DNA from: an uncultured Rikenellaceae bacterium
GTDB taxonomy: Bacteria > Bacteroidota > Bacteroidia > Bacteroidales > Rikenellaceae
Direction: 5' to 3'
NCBI GenBank assembly: GCA_944414825.1
Contig: CALYBN010000127.1
Coordinates: forward strand, 1 to 48,516
DNA: 48,516 nucleotides
The notes below the pieces were generated by a model. The model did not search any database. It was not told the DNA's origin and worked only from the letters and a program-made list of their open reading frames with translations. Every line of letters begins with the position of its first letter. The first letter of the stretch is position 1. A program made the position numbers and the translations under genes. Shown here in pieces: positions 1 through 8,016 of this stretch.

Positions 1-1
1 C

Positions 2-9
2 TATTTTTG
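2..9 (+). promoter_or_regulatory. -7 promoter box of the DEAD-box helicase gene
   Basis: TATTTTTG matches the Bacteroidetes -7 consensus TAnnTTTG and lies 22 bases before the start codon. The -33 element would lie outside the window. Confidence 0.6.
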
Positions 10-31
10 CATCCGAATAAATTGTATTTTT

Positions 32-1435
32 ATGAGATTTGATGAACTCGCCCTGAATGAAGATATTCTTCGGGGCATCGAAACGATGAATTTCCAGGAG
101 ATGACGCCCGTGCAGGAGCAGACGATCCCGGTCATCATGGAGGGCCGCGACCTGATCGGATGTGCCCAGACCGGAACCGGAAAAACGGCTGCTTACACCC
201 TGCCGCTGCTCGATAAATTACTGCACGAGGGAAATCCCGATAATGTAGTCAAGTCGCTGATTGTCGTCCCGACGCGCGAACTGGCCCAACAGATTGATGT
301 ACAGTTCCAGGGATTCTCCTATTTTCTGCCCGTCTCCACTACGGTAGTTTACGGAGGCGGCGACGGGGCCGGCTGGGACGTTCAGAAACAGGGCATGCTC
401 ATGGGGGCCGACATCGTGATCGCCACGCCGGGCCGCCTGCTGGCTCATATCACCAATAGCGGCATCGACCTTTCGCATGTGGAGTATTTCGTACTGGACG
501 AAGCGGACCGGATGCTCGACATGGGCTTTTTCGACGACATCATGAAGATCGTAGCCGAACTGCCGAAAGAGCGGCAGACGATCATGTTTTCGGCCACGCT
601 GCCGCCCAAGATCCGGCAGATGGCCAAGCAGATCATGCACGACCCGGCGGAGGTGAATATCGCCGTATCAAAACCCAATGAGGCCATCCAGCAGGGGATC
701 TATGTTTGTTACGAGAATCAGAAGATGGAGTTGATCCGCGAGTTGTTCGGCACACCGGCCGACACCAAGACGATCATCTTCTCTTCGTCCAAGCAAAAAG
801 TCAAAGAACTGACCCACTCTCTCAAACGTATGAAGCTGAATGTTGCCGCCATGCACTCCGATCTGGAACAGGAGCAGCGCGAGGCGGTGATGCTCAACTT
901 CAAGAACGGCAAGATCGACATCCTCGTAGCGACAGACATCGTGGCTCGCGGCATCGACATCGAAGATATCGGGACCGTGGTCAACTACGATGTTCCCCAC
1001 GATCCGGAAGATTACATCCACCGCATCGGCCGGACGGCACGCGCTGCGGCTACGGGCCGGGCCATCACCTTCGTCAACGAAAAGGAACAGGGAAAGTTCC
1101 ACCGCATCGAGACCTTCATCGAACGGGATGTGGAGCAGTTGCCGTTGCCGGAACGGCTCGGAAAGGCTCCTGTCTATGAGCCTCGTACGGAACATGACGG
1201 TCGTAAACGGAGTCGCAACCGCAATGCCAACCGCAATCGCCGCAAAGGACAGGGAGGCGGAGGCCGTTCGCAAGGGAAACCGGCAGAAAATAACCCGCAG
1301 GAGCCAGCAACACAGGGCGCACAATCCGCTGCCACTACCTTCTCAGAGCCGACATCGGCATCGGAAGGCAGATCGACCAATCGCCGGCGTCGTAACCATC
1401 GGCGTCACCGGGCTCCGCGGAAGGTTGAGGAGTAG
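32..1435 (+). CDS. DEAD-box ATP-dependent RNA helicase (RhlE-like)
   Basis: ATP-dependent RNA helicase of the DEAD-box family, a cytoplasmic enzyme that remodels RNA during ribosome assembly or RNA decay. Seen: a Q motif around residues 21-33, Walker A AQTGTGKT (45-52), PTRELAQQ, TPGRL, the DEAD box at 156-159, the SAT motif, ATDIVARGID and HRIGRTAR, so both RecA-like domains are complete. The last ~75 residues are a low-complexity tail rich in Arg, Asn and Gly, as in RhlE-type helicases that use such tails for RNA binding. The start at 32 is supported by a -7 promoter box just upstream and by the position of the Q motif. The family is certain. The RhlE assignment is from overall length and tail type, and CsdA- or DbpA-like roles cannot be excluded. 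The gene is monocistronic and ends before a long hairpin. Confidence 0.95.
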   Translation: MRFDELALNEDILRGIETMNFQEMTPVQEQTIPVIMEGRDLIGCAQTGTGKTAAYTLPLLDKLLHEGNPDNVVKSLIVVPTRELAQQIDVQFQGFSYFLPVSTTVVYGGGDGAGWDVQKQGMLMGADIVIATPGRLLAHITNSGIDLSHVEYFVLDEADRMLDMGFFDDIMKIVAELPKERQTIMFSATLPPKIRQMAKQIMHDPAEVNIAVSKPNEAIQQGIYVCYENQKMELIRELFGTPADTKTIIFSSSKQKVKELTHSLKRMKLNVAAMHSDLEQEQREAVMLNFKNGKIDILVATDIVARGIDIEDIGTVVNYDVPHDPEDYIHRIGRTARAAATGRAITFVNEKEQGKFHRIETFIERDVEQLPLPERLGKAPVYEPRTEHDGRKRSRNRNANRNRRKGQGGGGRSQGKPAENNPQEPATQGAQSAATTFSEPTSASEGRSTNRRRRNHRRHRAPRKVEE

Positions 1436-1584
1436 CCCGCACGCCCCCTCCACGAAGGTTGTCTGACAGCGATCCGCAGAGCGGAGAAGGTGGAAATATG
1501 AAGGAACGTTCTTTTGGGGAGGGGCAGTGATCCCGATGAAGACCGTATCCGAACAGGCCGATTGCATCATATCAGACGTTATCG

Positions 1585-1634
1585 CAATACACAGGAAGAG
1601 GACTTCAGCAGTGAAGTCCTCTTCCTGTGTATTG
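1585..1634. terminator. Perfect 23-bp hairpin between convergent genes
   Basis: Arms at 1585-1607 and 1612-1634 are exact reverse complements around the loop GCAG. It sits between the convergent helicase and GH127 genes, so it could serve both. No T-run follows either arm, so it is not a textbook intrinsic terminator and may act as an RNA 3'-end stabiliser. The rest of 1436-1672 holds nothing I can recognise. Confidence 0.7.
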
Positions 1635-1672
1635 TTCTCACTTGCGGAATCGGGGACTCCCTCCCCGCCCCT

Positions 1673-3700
1673 CTATTTAGTGGCCGTAGGGAACGATGCA
1701 ATACGCAAACGTGCCGCACCCATCGGTACCAGTGTAATGTCGTCCACCGAGGCCGACCGCGGATCGCTCTCATAGGGCAGTACGCCACACAGTCCGTATT
1801 CGTCGATGGTCCATCCCGGTACGAGGCGTCCCTGCGCTTTGAACTGCAGCGGCACGGAGGCCAGTGTGAACGGATTGTCATCCTCAGGCCACGGACGACG
1901 CTCAACGGCAATAGGAGCATCCGTCACCAGAGCATAATTCCATGCCGAAGCCGGATGGATCTCGAACGTAGGCCAGGCCGAAGCATCGGCATCTGCCTGC
2001 CATTTTGCATCGTGGATTGCAGATTCACGGCTGTCCACCTGCCGGTAATCCTCCTCGATCCGCAGCGAAAGGGTCAGCGGGCCGTAGTCGACGCTCACGC
2101 TGTTCTTATTGACCTGCCACTGCCGCATGGAGATCTTCATCGGCATGTTCAGTTCGATCTGGTCGCCATCCTGCCAGGAACGCTCGATACGCAGATATTT
2201 CCCGGGGATGACATGTGCCGTAACTCTCTTGCCATTGATGGTCACCGAGGCATCCTTCGTCCAGGAGGGGATACGCAGGTAGAGCGGGAAGGTAGCCGGT
2301 TGCAGCGTGTTCAGGGTAAAGCGCACACTCTCCTCGAAGGGATAACGGGTCTGCTCGGAGAGGATTACCTCCTGACCGCCGGCGACCTTGGCCGTAGTCG
2401 TACAGCTGTTGTAGAGCACGGCAGCCAATCCGTTGTCCGGCGTCGCCATAACCAGATGCTGTGCATAGTAGGGCCATCCGAAACCGTGGTTGTGCTGGCA
2501 ACAGCGGCTGCTGAAGGGGTTCATGGCCAGGAACGGACCACGGTTGTTGATGCCGGGGTTATGATTCTTGCTGTCGCTCACCACCAGATTCGGGCTGGTG
2601 ATATAACGCAGCGCTTTGTAGTCGGGCATGAAGGCTGCAGGGAAACTGTTGAAGGTCACATCCTCGCAATTCTCAGCCCAATAAGGATCGCCTGTGATCA
2701 TGAGCATGATCTCATCCGAGGCCATCTGCTCAGCGAAGCCGCATGTTTCGGTTCCCTGCCGCGGATCGAAGAAACCGATACGGGCATTCTCGTCAGCGCC
2801 GAACATGCCGCCCGGCACCTGCCCGAAGGCGCGGCGGATCAGGCTCTGTACATTATAGCTGGCGCGCAACTGCGACGAATCGCCCGTAAACAGATAATAG
2901 GTGGCCGGTTCGCGGAAGCACTGTGCGATGTTGACATTATGCCAGTTGGGCAGTTGCGTTGACTTGGTCCAATCGGCCGTATTGCGATGGATTTTCTCGG
3001 CCAGTTCGAGCAGTTGCGGGTCGTCCGTGCGGTTATAGAGCCACACCACGCTCCACAGATTGTCACCGCCACGACTGTTCTCCCAATAACCCTCGAGGAA
3101 TTTGTCGTCGGGCAGCGTCAGGAGCCAATGGCAGTAGCGGGTCATGAAGTCGATCACACGCGGATCGCCCGTGGCCTCCTCATAATTCTGCATCAGCCAC
3201 AGCACGAGCATATTGGGCCACAGATCGCGTTCCGTCCCACGACCTTTCTGCATGGGGCCGAAATCACCGCTCTCACGTTGCCCGGCAATGATATGGTCGA
3301 TCCAGTATTTTGCTTCGGCCATCATCGCCTCGTCCTGCAACAACAGAGCAAGGTCGCTGTACCCGCGAAGCCAATAAGGTACCTCTTCCCATCCCCAGGC
3401 ACCGCCATTTTCGAGCCAGGCATTTCCCTCTTTTTGGAGCCAGGCGCTGATTTCACCCAAGTGACCGTTCAGACCGTCCTTTTGCAACTGGAGTTGTTTG
3501 AGCAACCAGCCCTCCGGACGAATACTCCCCAGCGGTAATTTTATGAAGGCTTGGGGTTGCAAGGGAGCTCGGTTGCTGGCATAGAATTCGTTTCGGGTAT
3601 CAGTGGCAGGTCGGTCGACAGATTCCACCTTGACGGAATCTCCGGTGCCACAGGAGGCTATAGCAACAATAGCTCCCAGTAAGATTAGTAGTTTTTGCAT
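1673..3700 (-). CDS. GH127-like beta-L-arabinofuranosidase (DUF1680 family), lipoprotein
   Basis: Predicted secreted glycoside hydrolase of the GH127/DUF1680 group, whose characterised members release beta-L-arabinofuranose from plant glycans. The product is 675 residues. A lipoprotein signal ends at Cys17 (IVAIASC), so it is membrane anchored. The cysteine and metal signature of HypBA1-type enzymes is present: E318-T-C320 and C400-C401 in SRCCQHN. Their spacing matches the Zn ligands and nucleophilic cysteine of that family, and E304 could be the acid/base. I chose the start at 3700 because it begins a signal peptide and lies 40 bases after a TATATTTG box; a longer frame to 3832 would run through that promoter. 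It is convergent with the helicase and upstream-adjacent to mutY. Related families such as GH146 share this fold, so the exact substrate is open. Confidence 0.85.
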   Translation of the reverse strand: MQKLLILLGAIVAIASCGTGDSVKVESVDRPATDTRNEFYASNRAPLQPQAFIKLPLGSIRPEGWLLKQLQLQKDGLNGHLGEISAWLQKEGNAWLENGGAWGWEEVPYWLRGYSDLALLLQDEAMMAEAKYWIDHIIAGQRESGDFGPMQKGRGTERDLWPNMLVLWLMQNYEEATGDPRVIDFMTRYCHWLLTLPDDKFLEGYWENSRGGDNLWSVVWLYNRTDDPQLLELAEKIHRNTADWTKSTQLPNWHNVNIAQCFREPATYYLFTGDSSQLRASYNVQSLIRRAFGQVPGGMFGADENARIGFFDPRQGTETCGFAEQMASDEIMLMITGDPYWAENCEDVTFNSFPAAFMPDYKALRYITSPNLVVSDSKNHNPGINNRGPFLAMNPFSSRCCQHNHGFGWPYYAQHLVMATPDNGLAAVLYNSCTTTAKVAGGQEVILSEQTRYPFEESVRFTLNTLQPATFPLYLRIPSWTKDASVTINGKRVTAHVIPGKYLRIERSWQDGDQIELNMPMKISMRQWQVNKNSVSVDYGPLTLSLRIEEDYRQVDSRESAIHDAKWQADADASAWPTFEIHPASAWNYALVTDAPIAVERRPWPEDDNPFTLASVPLQFKAQGRLVPGWTIDEYGLCGVLPYESDPRSASVDDITLVPMGAARLRIASFPTATK

Positions 3701-3739
3701 GGCTTTAGCTAAGTTTTGGGGTTCATCGTAACATGATCT

Positions 3740-3747
3740 CAAATATA
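3740..3747 (-). promoter_or_regulatory. -7 promoter box of the GH127-like gene
   Basis: On the minus strand this reads TATATTTG, a match to TAnnTTTG. A TTG lies 22 bases further upstream at 3770-3772. It supports the start codon at 3700. Confidence 0.6.
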
Positions 3748-3854
3748 CGAAATAAATCCGATAATCGTTCAAGTTTATCCAATTTGCTCGTGAGCGCAGA
3801 AAGGTGCGTTTTTTCTCTCTGACATAGGACACGGAACCGCTGCGATGAAGAGGT

Positions 3855-4928
3855 TTATTCGTATGTAACTTCTTCTGTTTTGAGGCGCTTCAAATAAGAC
3901 TCCGTGAGGCGCGACACGGCATAAGAATCAATATCGGCACTCTCAACGGCGACATAGTCAGTCCACTCGGCAGAAGGATATTCGATGCGGATTCGGTAGA
4001 AACACGATTCGATAGCCTGATGCGACAAGATATGCCGCGGAAGGGAGACCGTATCAAGGAGTTCCGTCTCACCGCAATCCGTGAACAGGGTGGTACAACG
4101 GGGATCTTCCCGTAGATTTTCCCATGTTGCAGGTCCATCAGTCTCGACTAGCGGAAATTCATACAATCCCTGCCAGATGTCTTTCCCTGCGCGACGGCGA
4201 AGCCATGTGGTATCTCCACAAAGAAGATGCAGGTAATGAAAATAACGGGTACGGCTAACACTCTTACCCGACTTGACCGGTAGCTGCAGAACATGACCGG
4301 CCGCCCGACCCTGACACAGACCGGACAGGGGACAGACCGAACAGTCGGGTTGCCCCGGCGTACACTGCATGGCTCCGAAATCCATGATGGCCTGATTGTA
4401 GATGCCTGGCTGTTGTCGGTCGAGTTGCCCCTGAGCCAAGGCTGCGAAGTGCTTTTTGCCCGCTCCGCTGTCGATCGGCAGATCACAGTCCCACAGCCGG
4501 GCCAACACACGGTAGACATTCCCGTCCACCACGGCGTAGGGCTGTCCGTAGGCAATCGAGCAGATTGCAGCAGCCGTATAGTCTCCCACACCCTTCAGTG
4601 CGCGAACCTCCGGATAGGACGCCGGGAAGATTCCGCCATAGGCCGTGACGACAGTTTTGGCTGCCGCATGAAGATTCCGAGCCCGGTTGTAATACCCTAA
4701 CCCCTGCCACAGTTTCAACACCTCGTCTTCGGAGGCTGCAGCCAATGAACTGACATCGGGAAAGCGCTCCATGAACCGGCGGTAATAATCCAACCCCTGA
4801 GCAATACGTGTCTGTTGAAGGATAATCTCCGAGACCCAAATCCGATACGGATCACACGTTTCACGCCAAGGTAATGTCCGTGCGTTCTGCCGATACCACT
4901 CCATCAATATAGTCCCGATGCCATCCAT
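3855..4928 (-). CDS. mutY: A/G-specific adenine DNA glycosylase MutY
   Basis: Base-excision repair glycosylase that removes adenine mispaired with 8-oxoguanine. The protein has 357 residues. Seen: WVSEIILQQT with the likely catalytic Glu34, the helix-hairpin-helix LKGVGDYTAAAI (111-122), catalytic Asp135 in VVDGNVYRVLARL, and the [4Fe-4S] cysteines C189-x6-C196-x2-C199-x5-C205. A C-terminal NUDIX-like recognition domain starts near residue 228 (LHLLCGDTTWLRRR...). Length and order of parts are normal for MutY. It has its own promoter box at 4960-4967 and is read in the same direction as the GH127-like gene, 154 bases before that gene's start. Functionally it is unrelated to the two glycosidases that flank it. 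Confidence 0.97.
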   Translation of the reverse strand: MDGIGTILMEWYRQNARTLPWRETCDPYRIWVSEIILQQTRIAQGLDYYRRFMERFPDVSSLAAASEDEVLKLWQGLGYYNRARNLHAAAKTVVTAYGGIFPASYPEVRALKGVGDYTAAAICSIAYGQPYAVVDGNVYRVLARLWDCDLPIDSGAGKKHFAALAQGQLDRQQPGIYNQAIMDFGAMQCTPGQPDCSVCPLSGLCQGRAAGHVLQLPVKSGKSVSRTRYFHYLHLLCGDTTWLRRRAGKDIWQGLYEFPLVETDGPATWENLREDPRCTTLFTDCGETELLDTVSLPRHILSHQAIESCFYRIRIEYPSAEWTDYVAVESADIDSYAVSRLTESYLKRLKTEEVTYE

Positions 4929-4959
4929 AAATCCTCCTCTTCGAGATTGAATATTGTCA

Positions 4960-4967
4960 CAAAAATA
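4960..4967 (-). promoter_or_regulatory. -7 promoter box of mutY
   Basis: The minus strand reads TATTTTTG, with a TTG 21 bases upstream at 4989-4991. This is a near-ideal Bacteroidetes primary promoter 32 bases before the mutY start. Confidence 0.65.
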
Positions 4968-5035
4968 GATAAATTTTTATCGTGGCGACAACACTTTTTT
5001 CACAGCAAAGAGAGAAGATATCTCCACATTTCGTT

Positions 5036-5043
5036 TAATTTTG
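5036..5043 (+). promoter_or_regulatory. Candidate -7 promoter box of the GH43 gene
   Basis: TAATTTTG fits TAnnTTTG and lies about 86 bases before the start at 5130, which would leave a long AT-rich leader. No clear -33 element is seen. Confidence 0.45.
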
Positions 5044-5129
5044 TTAAATTGAAAATCCCCGAAAGGATCGGGGGCAATCTCACAAAACCTTAACAACGTT
5101 CACCCACTACTACCTAAATTTCCATCAAC

Positions 5130-6605
5130 ATGAAAAGACATCCAATAATCTGCGGAATAACAACCCTTACCCTATTGAGCCTGACATGCTACGAATGCAA
5201 ACACGAGGAAAAATCTATCGATCCACCACAAATCGAGACGACCCTCCGCATGCCTCAGGATCAGCAGAAGATCGACCTGCACACTGTGACCGATCTGGAG
5301 TTCTCCTGGAACGTAAGAGCAGCTACGGAAGGGAGCAGCGCCCGTTACAAACTGCTGATCATCAAAGCTGACGGCAATTTCAATACGCCGCTGTTCGAAA
5401 TCGCATCTCGAAACGGAGGTCTTGGTACCTCAATCAGCCTATCGGCCCAGCAGCTCGACGAAATCGCCCTGCAGGCCGGAGCCCAGGCCCCTGCTTCCCA
5501 GGCACAGATAAAATGGAGCGTCAGCCTCACCACCGGAGGAAAAGAGACTCTGGCCGGCAACAGCCATACGCTGACCCTCACACGACTCAACACCTACGTG
5601 AATCCGGTCTACACACCGGATTTCCCCGACCCGACGGCCATTCGGGCCAATGACGGCTATATTTACGCCTACAGCACACAGAGCCGCCGCAACGGGAAGG
5701 TCCAATACGTACCGATCATCCGTTCGAAGGATCTCGTCACGTGGGAAGAGGTGGGTGGCGCCCTGCAAAAACTGCCCGACTGGAAAACCACGCCCGGCGG
5801 TGGCGTGTGGGCGCCCAACATCAACCTGATCAACGGGAAATACTATCTCTTCTACTCCTTTGCGGCGTTGGAAGATACCAACGAAGGGTGCGGACTGGCC
5901 ATCAGCGATACGCCGGGCGGACCGTTCACCGATTGTGGCAAGTTGTTCGACGTTTCGGAGATCGGCGTCGAAAACTGCATCGATCCGTTCTACATCTACG
6001 ACGAGGGGAAACATTACCTGTTCTTTGGCAGCCATCAGGGCATTTATGGCGTGGAGATGGATGCCGCCTTCTTTGCCAACCATGCAGGTCTGACACAAAA
6101 GGAGATCACGGGTTCAATCCTGAAAGAGACTCTGTTCCAGGTCGTCCCGAATGGGATCGAAGCCTCGTACATTTATAAGAAAAACGGTTATTACTATCTT
6201 TTCGGCTCCAATGGCAAAACCCTGAGCAGCGTGCCCGAAGAGATCACTTATAAAATAACGGTAGCCCGGTCGACCCATATCAAAGGGCCCTATGTAACGA
6301 AAGACGGCAAGGACTGGAGTTCCGGCCTATTCGTAGCAGTCCGCGACGCACAGCCGCTATTCGTAGGCAACGAGGTATTGAGAGGTCCCGGGCACAACGG
6401 CGAGATTCTGACCGATGCCAACGGCGACCAGTGGATCATCTACCACGCCGTGCTGGCAACGGAACCCTCGAAAAATCCGGACGGAACGGGCGGCGTCTGG
6501 CGCAGGCTTTGCATAGACAAAATTACGTGGACAGACGACGGCTGGTGTCAAATCGGGAACGGGACACCTGCTATTACCCTGCAACCTGCTCCCGTATGGA
6601 GATAA
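5130..6605 (+). CDS. Secreted GH43 arabinanase/arabinosidase with an N-terminal SusE-like domain
   Basis: Predicted arabinan-active glycoside hydrolase of family 43 with 491 residues. The N-terminus is a signal sequence; Cys20 or Cys23 may be lipidated, but neither sits in a perfect lipobox. Residues ~33-153 resemble the Ig-like N-terminal domain of SusE outer-membrane starch-binding proteins (PPQIETTLRMPQDQ..., LEFSWNV). Residues ~158-491 are a five-bladed GH43 domain: DFPDPT with base Asp167, GVWAPNINLINGKYYLFYSF, IDPFYIYDEGKHYLFFGS with Asp285, EASYIYKKNGYYYLF with acid Glu344, and GPGHNGEI carrying the conserved His. The pattern is nearest to endo-1,5-alpha-L-arabinanases. Together with the GH127-like lipoprotein across mutY it points to arabinose-containing plant glycans. 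No SusC/SusD pair or sensor gene lies nearby. Confidence 0.87.
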   Translation: MKRHPIICGITTLTLLSLTCYECKHEEKSIDPPQIETTLRMPQDQQKIDLHTVTDLEFSWNVRAATEGSSARYKLLIIKADGNFNTPLFEIASRNGGLGTSISLSAQQLDEIALQAGAQAPASQAQIKWSVSLTTGGKETLAGNSHTLTLTRLNTYVNPVYTPDFPDPTAIRANDGYIYAYSTQSRRNGKVQYVPIIRSKDLVTWEEVGGALQKLPDWKTTPGGGVWAPNINLINGKYYLFYSFAALEDTNEGCGLAISDTPGGPFTDCGKLFDVSEIGVENCIDPFYIYDEGKHYLFFGSHQGIYGVEMDAAFFANHAGLTQKEITGSILKETLFQVVPNGIEASYIYKKNGYYYLFGSNGKTLSSVPEEITYKITVARSTHIKGPYVTKDGKDWSSGLFVAVRDAQPLFVGNEVLRGPGHNGEILTDANGDQWIIYHAVLATEPSKNPDGTGGVWRRLCIDKITWTDDGWCQIGNGTPAITLQPAPVWR

Positions 6606-6646
6606 CGCCACACAAAGATAACACGCTGTATATAAACGAAAAATAA

Positions 6647-6690
6647 ACACAAAACGGAATTCGGTCCGTGGACCGAATTCCGTTTTGTGT
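6647..6690. terminator. Perfect 21-bp hairpin downstream of the GH43 gene
   Basis: Arms 6647-6667 and 6670-6690 are exact reverse complements with only GT between them, so in RNA the loop must open to about 4-6 bases. It starts 42 bases after the GH43 stop codon and ends 43 bases before the perR -7 box. A short AT-rich stretch follows, but no T-run. Confidence 0.7.
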
Positions 6691-6733
6691 AAAAATATTG
6701 AGCAAAAAATTTGGAAAACCGAATCAGAAACTC

Positions 6734-6741
6734 TATTTTTG
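6734..6741 (+). promoter_or_regulatory. -7 promoter box of perR
   Basis: TATTTTTG matches TAnnTTTG and lies 40 bases before the perR start at 6782. Its last four bases overlap the first operator palindrome, so a bound repressor would block RNA polymerase directly. Confidence 0.65.
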
Positions 6742-6769
6742 TAACGATTACAAAAATGTAATAATTACA
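6738..6769. promoter_or_regulatory. Two tandem PerR/Fur-type operator palindromes
   Basis: Site 1 (6738-6754) is TTTGTAACGATTACAAA, a perfect palindrome around CGA. Site 2 (6757-6769) is TGTAATAATTACA, also perfect. Their centres are 17 bases apart, close to two helical turns. The shape TGTAA-n3-TTACA is like known Fur/PerR/Zur boxes. The position over the -7 region and transcript start of perR argues for autoregulation, probably with co-control of the rubrerythrin gene. Binding by PerR is inferred from position. Confidence 0.65.
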
Positions 6770-6781
6770 AATAACACAAAG

Positions 6782-7210
6782 ATGCAGTCTGAAATCCGGA
6801 AATACCTCGAAAAACACGGCGTACGGCCTTCCCTGCAGCGGCTGGCCGTGATGGAGTATCTCCGTACGCATCGGACGCACCCCACGGTGGATGAGATCTA
6901 TGAGGCATTAAGTCCGCAGATACCAACCTTGTCGCGTACGACCGTTTATAATACGCTGAATCGGCTGGTTGAACAGGGGGCAATTCTGGTGATCGACATC
7001 GACAAGGGGAATCGGCGTTACGACGGTTTTACGGAATTTCATGCTCATTTTCTGTGCGACCGGTGTGGCGTCTTGGAAGATATTGCAGTGGAGGATTCCC
7101 ACTTTGTGGGGCAACACACGCCGCCGGGAGCCCAGATCCGGGATGTCCAATTGCTCTACAAGGGAGTATGTGCCGGCTGCCGGCAAAAAGAGAGTAAAAA
7201 CATTGCTTGA
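6782..7210 (+). CDS. perR: PerR-type peroxide-sensing Fur-family repressor
   Basis: Metal-dependent repressor of peroxide defence, 142 residues. A winged helix spans residues ~1-80 and a dimerisation domain ~81-142. The regulatory-metal ligands of Bacillus PerR (H37, D85, H91, H93, D104) all appear four positions earlier: H33, D81, H87, H89 and D100. The structural zinc site is C92-x2-C95 plus C130-x2-C133. In PerR-type proteins histidine oxidation by Fe and peroxide relieves repression. The start at 6782 follows the promoter and operators; a longer frame from 6668 would begin inside the upstream hairpin and cross the promoter, so I reject it. The rubrerythrin gene starts 46 bases downstream with no TAnnTTTG box between, which suggests one transcript. 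Fur or Zur is less likely given the ligand match and the neighbour. Confidence 0.92.
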   Translation: MQSEIRKYLEKHGVRPSLQRLAVMEYLRTHRTHPTVDEIYEALSPQIPTLSRTTVYNTLNRLVEQGAILVIDIDKGNRRYDGFTEFHAHFLCDRCGVLEDIAVEDSHFVGQHTPPGAQIRDVQLLYKGVCAGCRQKESKNIA

Positions 7211-7256
7211 AAACTCAAAAAAATAACAACACACACATTAAACAACACGTAAGATT

Positions 7257-7808
7257 ATGAAAAAGTTCAGATGTACAGTATGCGGATACATTCACGAAGG
7301 TGATGCCGCTCCCGAGAAATGTCCTCAGTGCGGTGTTCCCGCTTCGAAATTCGTAGAGGTTGAGGAGAGCGAAGGCGGTGCCCTGACCTTCGTAGACGAG
7401 CACGTGATCGGCGTAGCCAAAGGCGTCGACGAGGAAGTGCTCGAGGGACTGAAAGCACACTTCAATGGAGAGTGCACCGAGGTGGGTATGTATCTGGCCA
7501 TGAGTCGCCAGGCTGACCGCGAAGGCTATCCCGAAGTGGCCGAGGCTTTCAAGCGTTACGCTTGGGAAGAGGCCGAGCATGCTGCCAAATTCGCCGAACT
7601 GCTGGGCGAAGTGGTTTGGGATACCAAGACCAACCTCAAGAAACGCATGGAGGCTGAAGCCGGTGCCTGCGAGGACAAGAAACGCATCGCAACGCTGGCC
7701 AAGAAACTCAATCTGGACGCCATCCACGATACCGTACACGAAATGTGCAAGGACGAAGCACGCCACGGCAAAGGCTTCGAGGGACTCTATAACCGCTATT
7801 TCAAGTAA
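7257..7808 (+). CDS. Rubrerythrin with N-terminal rubredoxin domain (NADH peroxidase type)
   Basis: Non-haem di-iron peroxidase that reduces hydrogen peroxide in anaerobes, 183 residues. The domain order is reversed relative to classical rubrerythrin. A rubredoxin-like Fe(Cys)4 site comes first (C6-x2-C9 and C22-x2-C25 within residues 1-35). A four-helix di-iron domain follows, with [28 protein letters not shown] and [12 protein letters not shown] carrying the Glu and ExxH ligands. This matches the reverse-rubrerythrin peroxidases known from clostridia, which receive electrons from NADH via reductases. It lies directly after perR, so induction by peroxide is likely. An intrinsic terminator follows at 7846-7880. 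Confidence 0.93.
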   Translation: MKKFRCTVCGYIHEGDAAPEKCPQCGVPASKFVEVEESEGGALTFVDEHVIGVAKGVDEEVLEGLKAHFNGECTEVGMYLAMSRQADREGYPEVAEAFKRYAWEEAEHAAKFAELLGEVVWDTKTNLKKRMEAEAGACEDKKRIATLAKKLNLDAIHDTVHEMCKDEARHGKGFEGLYNRYFK

Positions 7809-7845
7809 TAAAGGTTAGTCGGTTTTTTTATAGTTTGGTTGATGC

Positions 7846-7880
7846 AAAGCGGCCGGGACGGGTTCCCGGTCGCTTTTTTT
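7846..7880 (+). terminator. Intrinsic terminator after the rubrerythrin gene
   Basis: A 13-bp G+C-rich stem (7846-7858 with 7864-7876, one G-U pair) and a 5-base loop, followed by an unbroken T-run to 7880. Confidence 0.85.
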
Positions 7881-7990
7881 GTGCCGGAAGGTCCGAGCTC
7901 CGTCTTCAACCATTCTGTCCGACTATCTCGACAGGCCCCCTTTCGAAGAGTTCGCAAGCGCACGGATTGCAGGATTTGCACAATTTTCGC

Positions 7991-7998
7991 TACTTTTG
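7991..7998 (+). promoter_or_regulatory. -7 promoter box of engB
   Basis: TACTTTTG, with a TTG at 7967-7969 (21 bases upstream), 18 bases before the start codon at 8017. The leader is very short. Confidence 0.6.
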
Positions 7999-8016
7999 CC
8001 CAAAATTCCTTAGACA

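Noticed and set aside
1514-2962. 482-codon open frame antisense to the GH127-like gene
   Set aside because: It begins before the 23-bp hairpin, reads through it, and mirrors a clear enzyme gene.
6668-6781. Longer PerR start at 6668
   Set aside because: It would begin inside the 21-bp hairpin and translate through the promoter and both operators.
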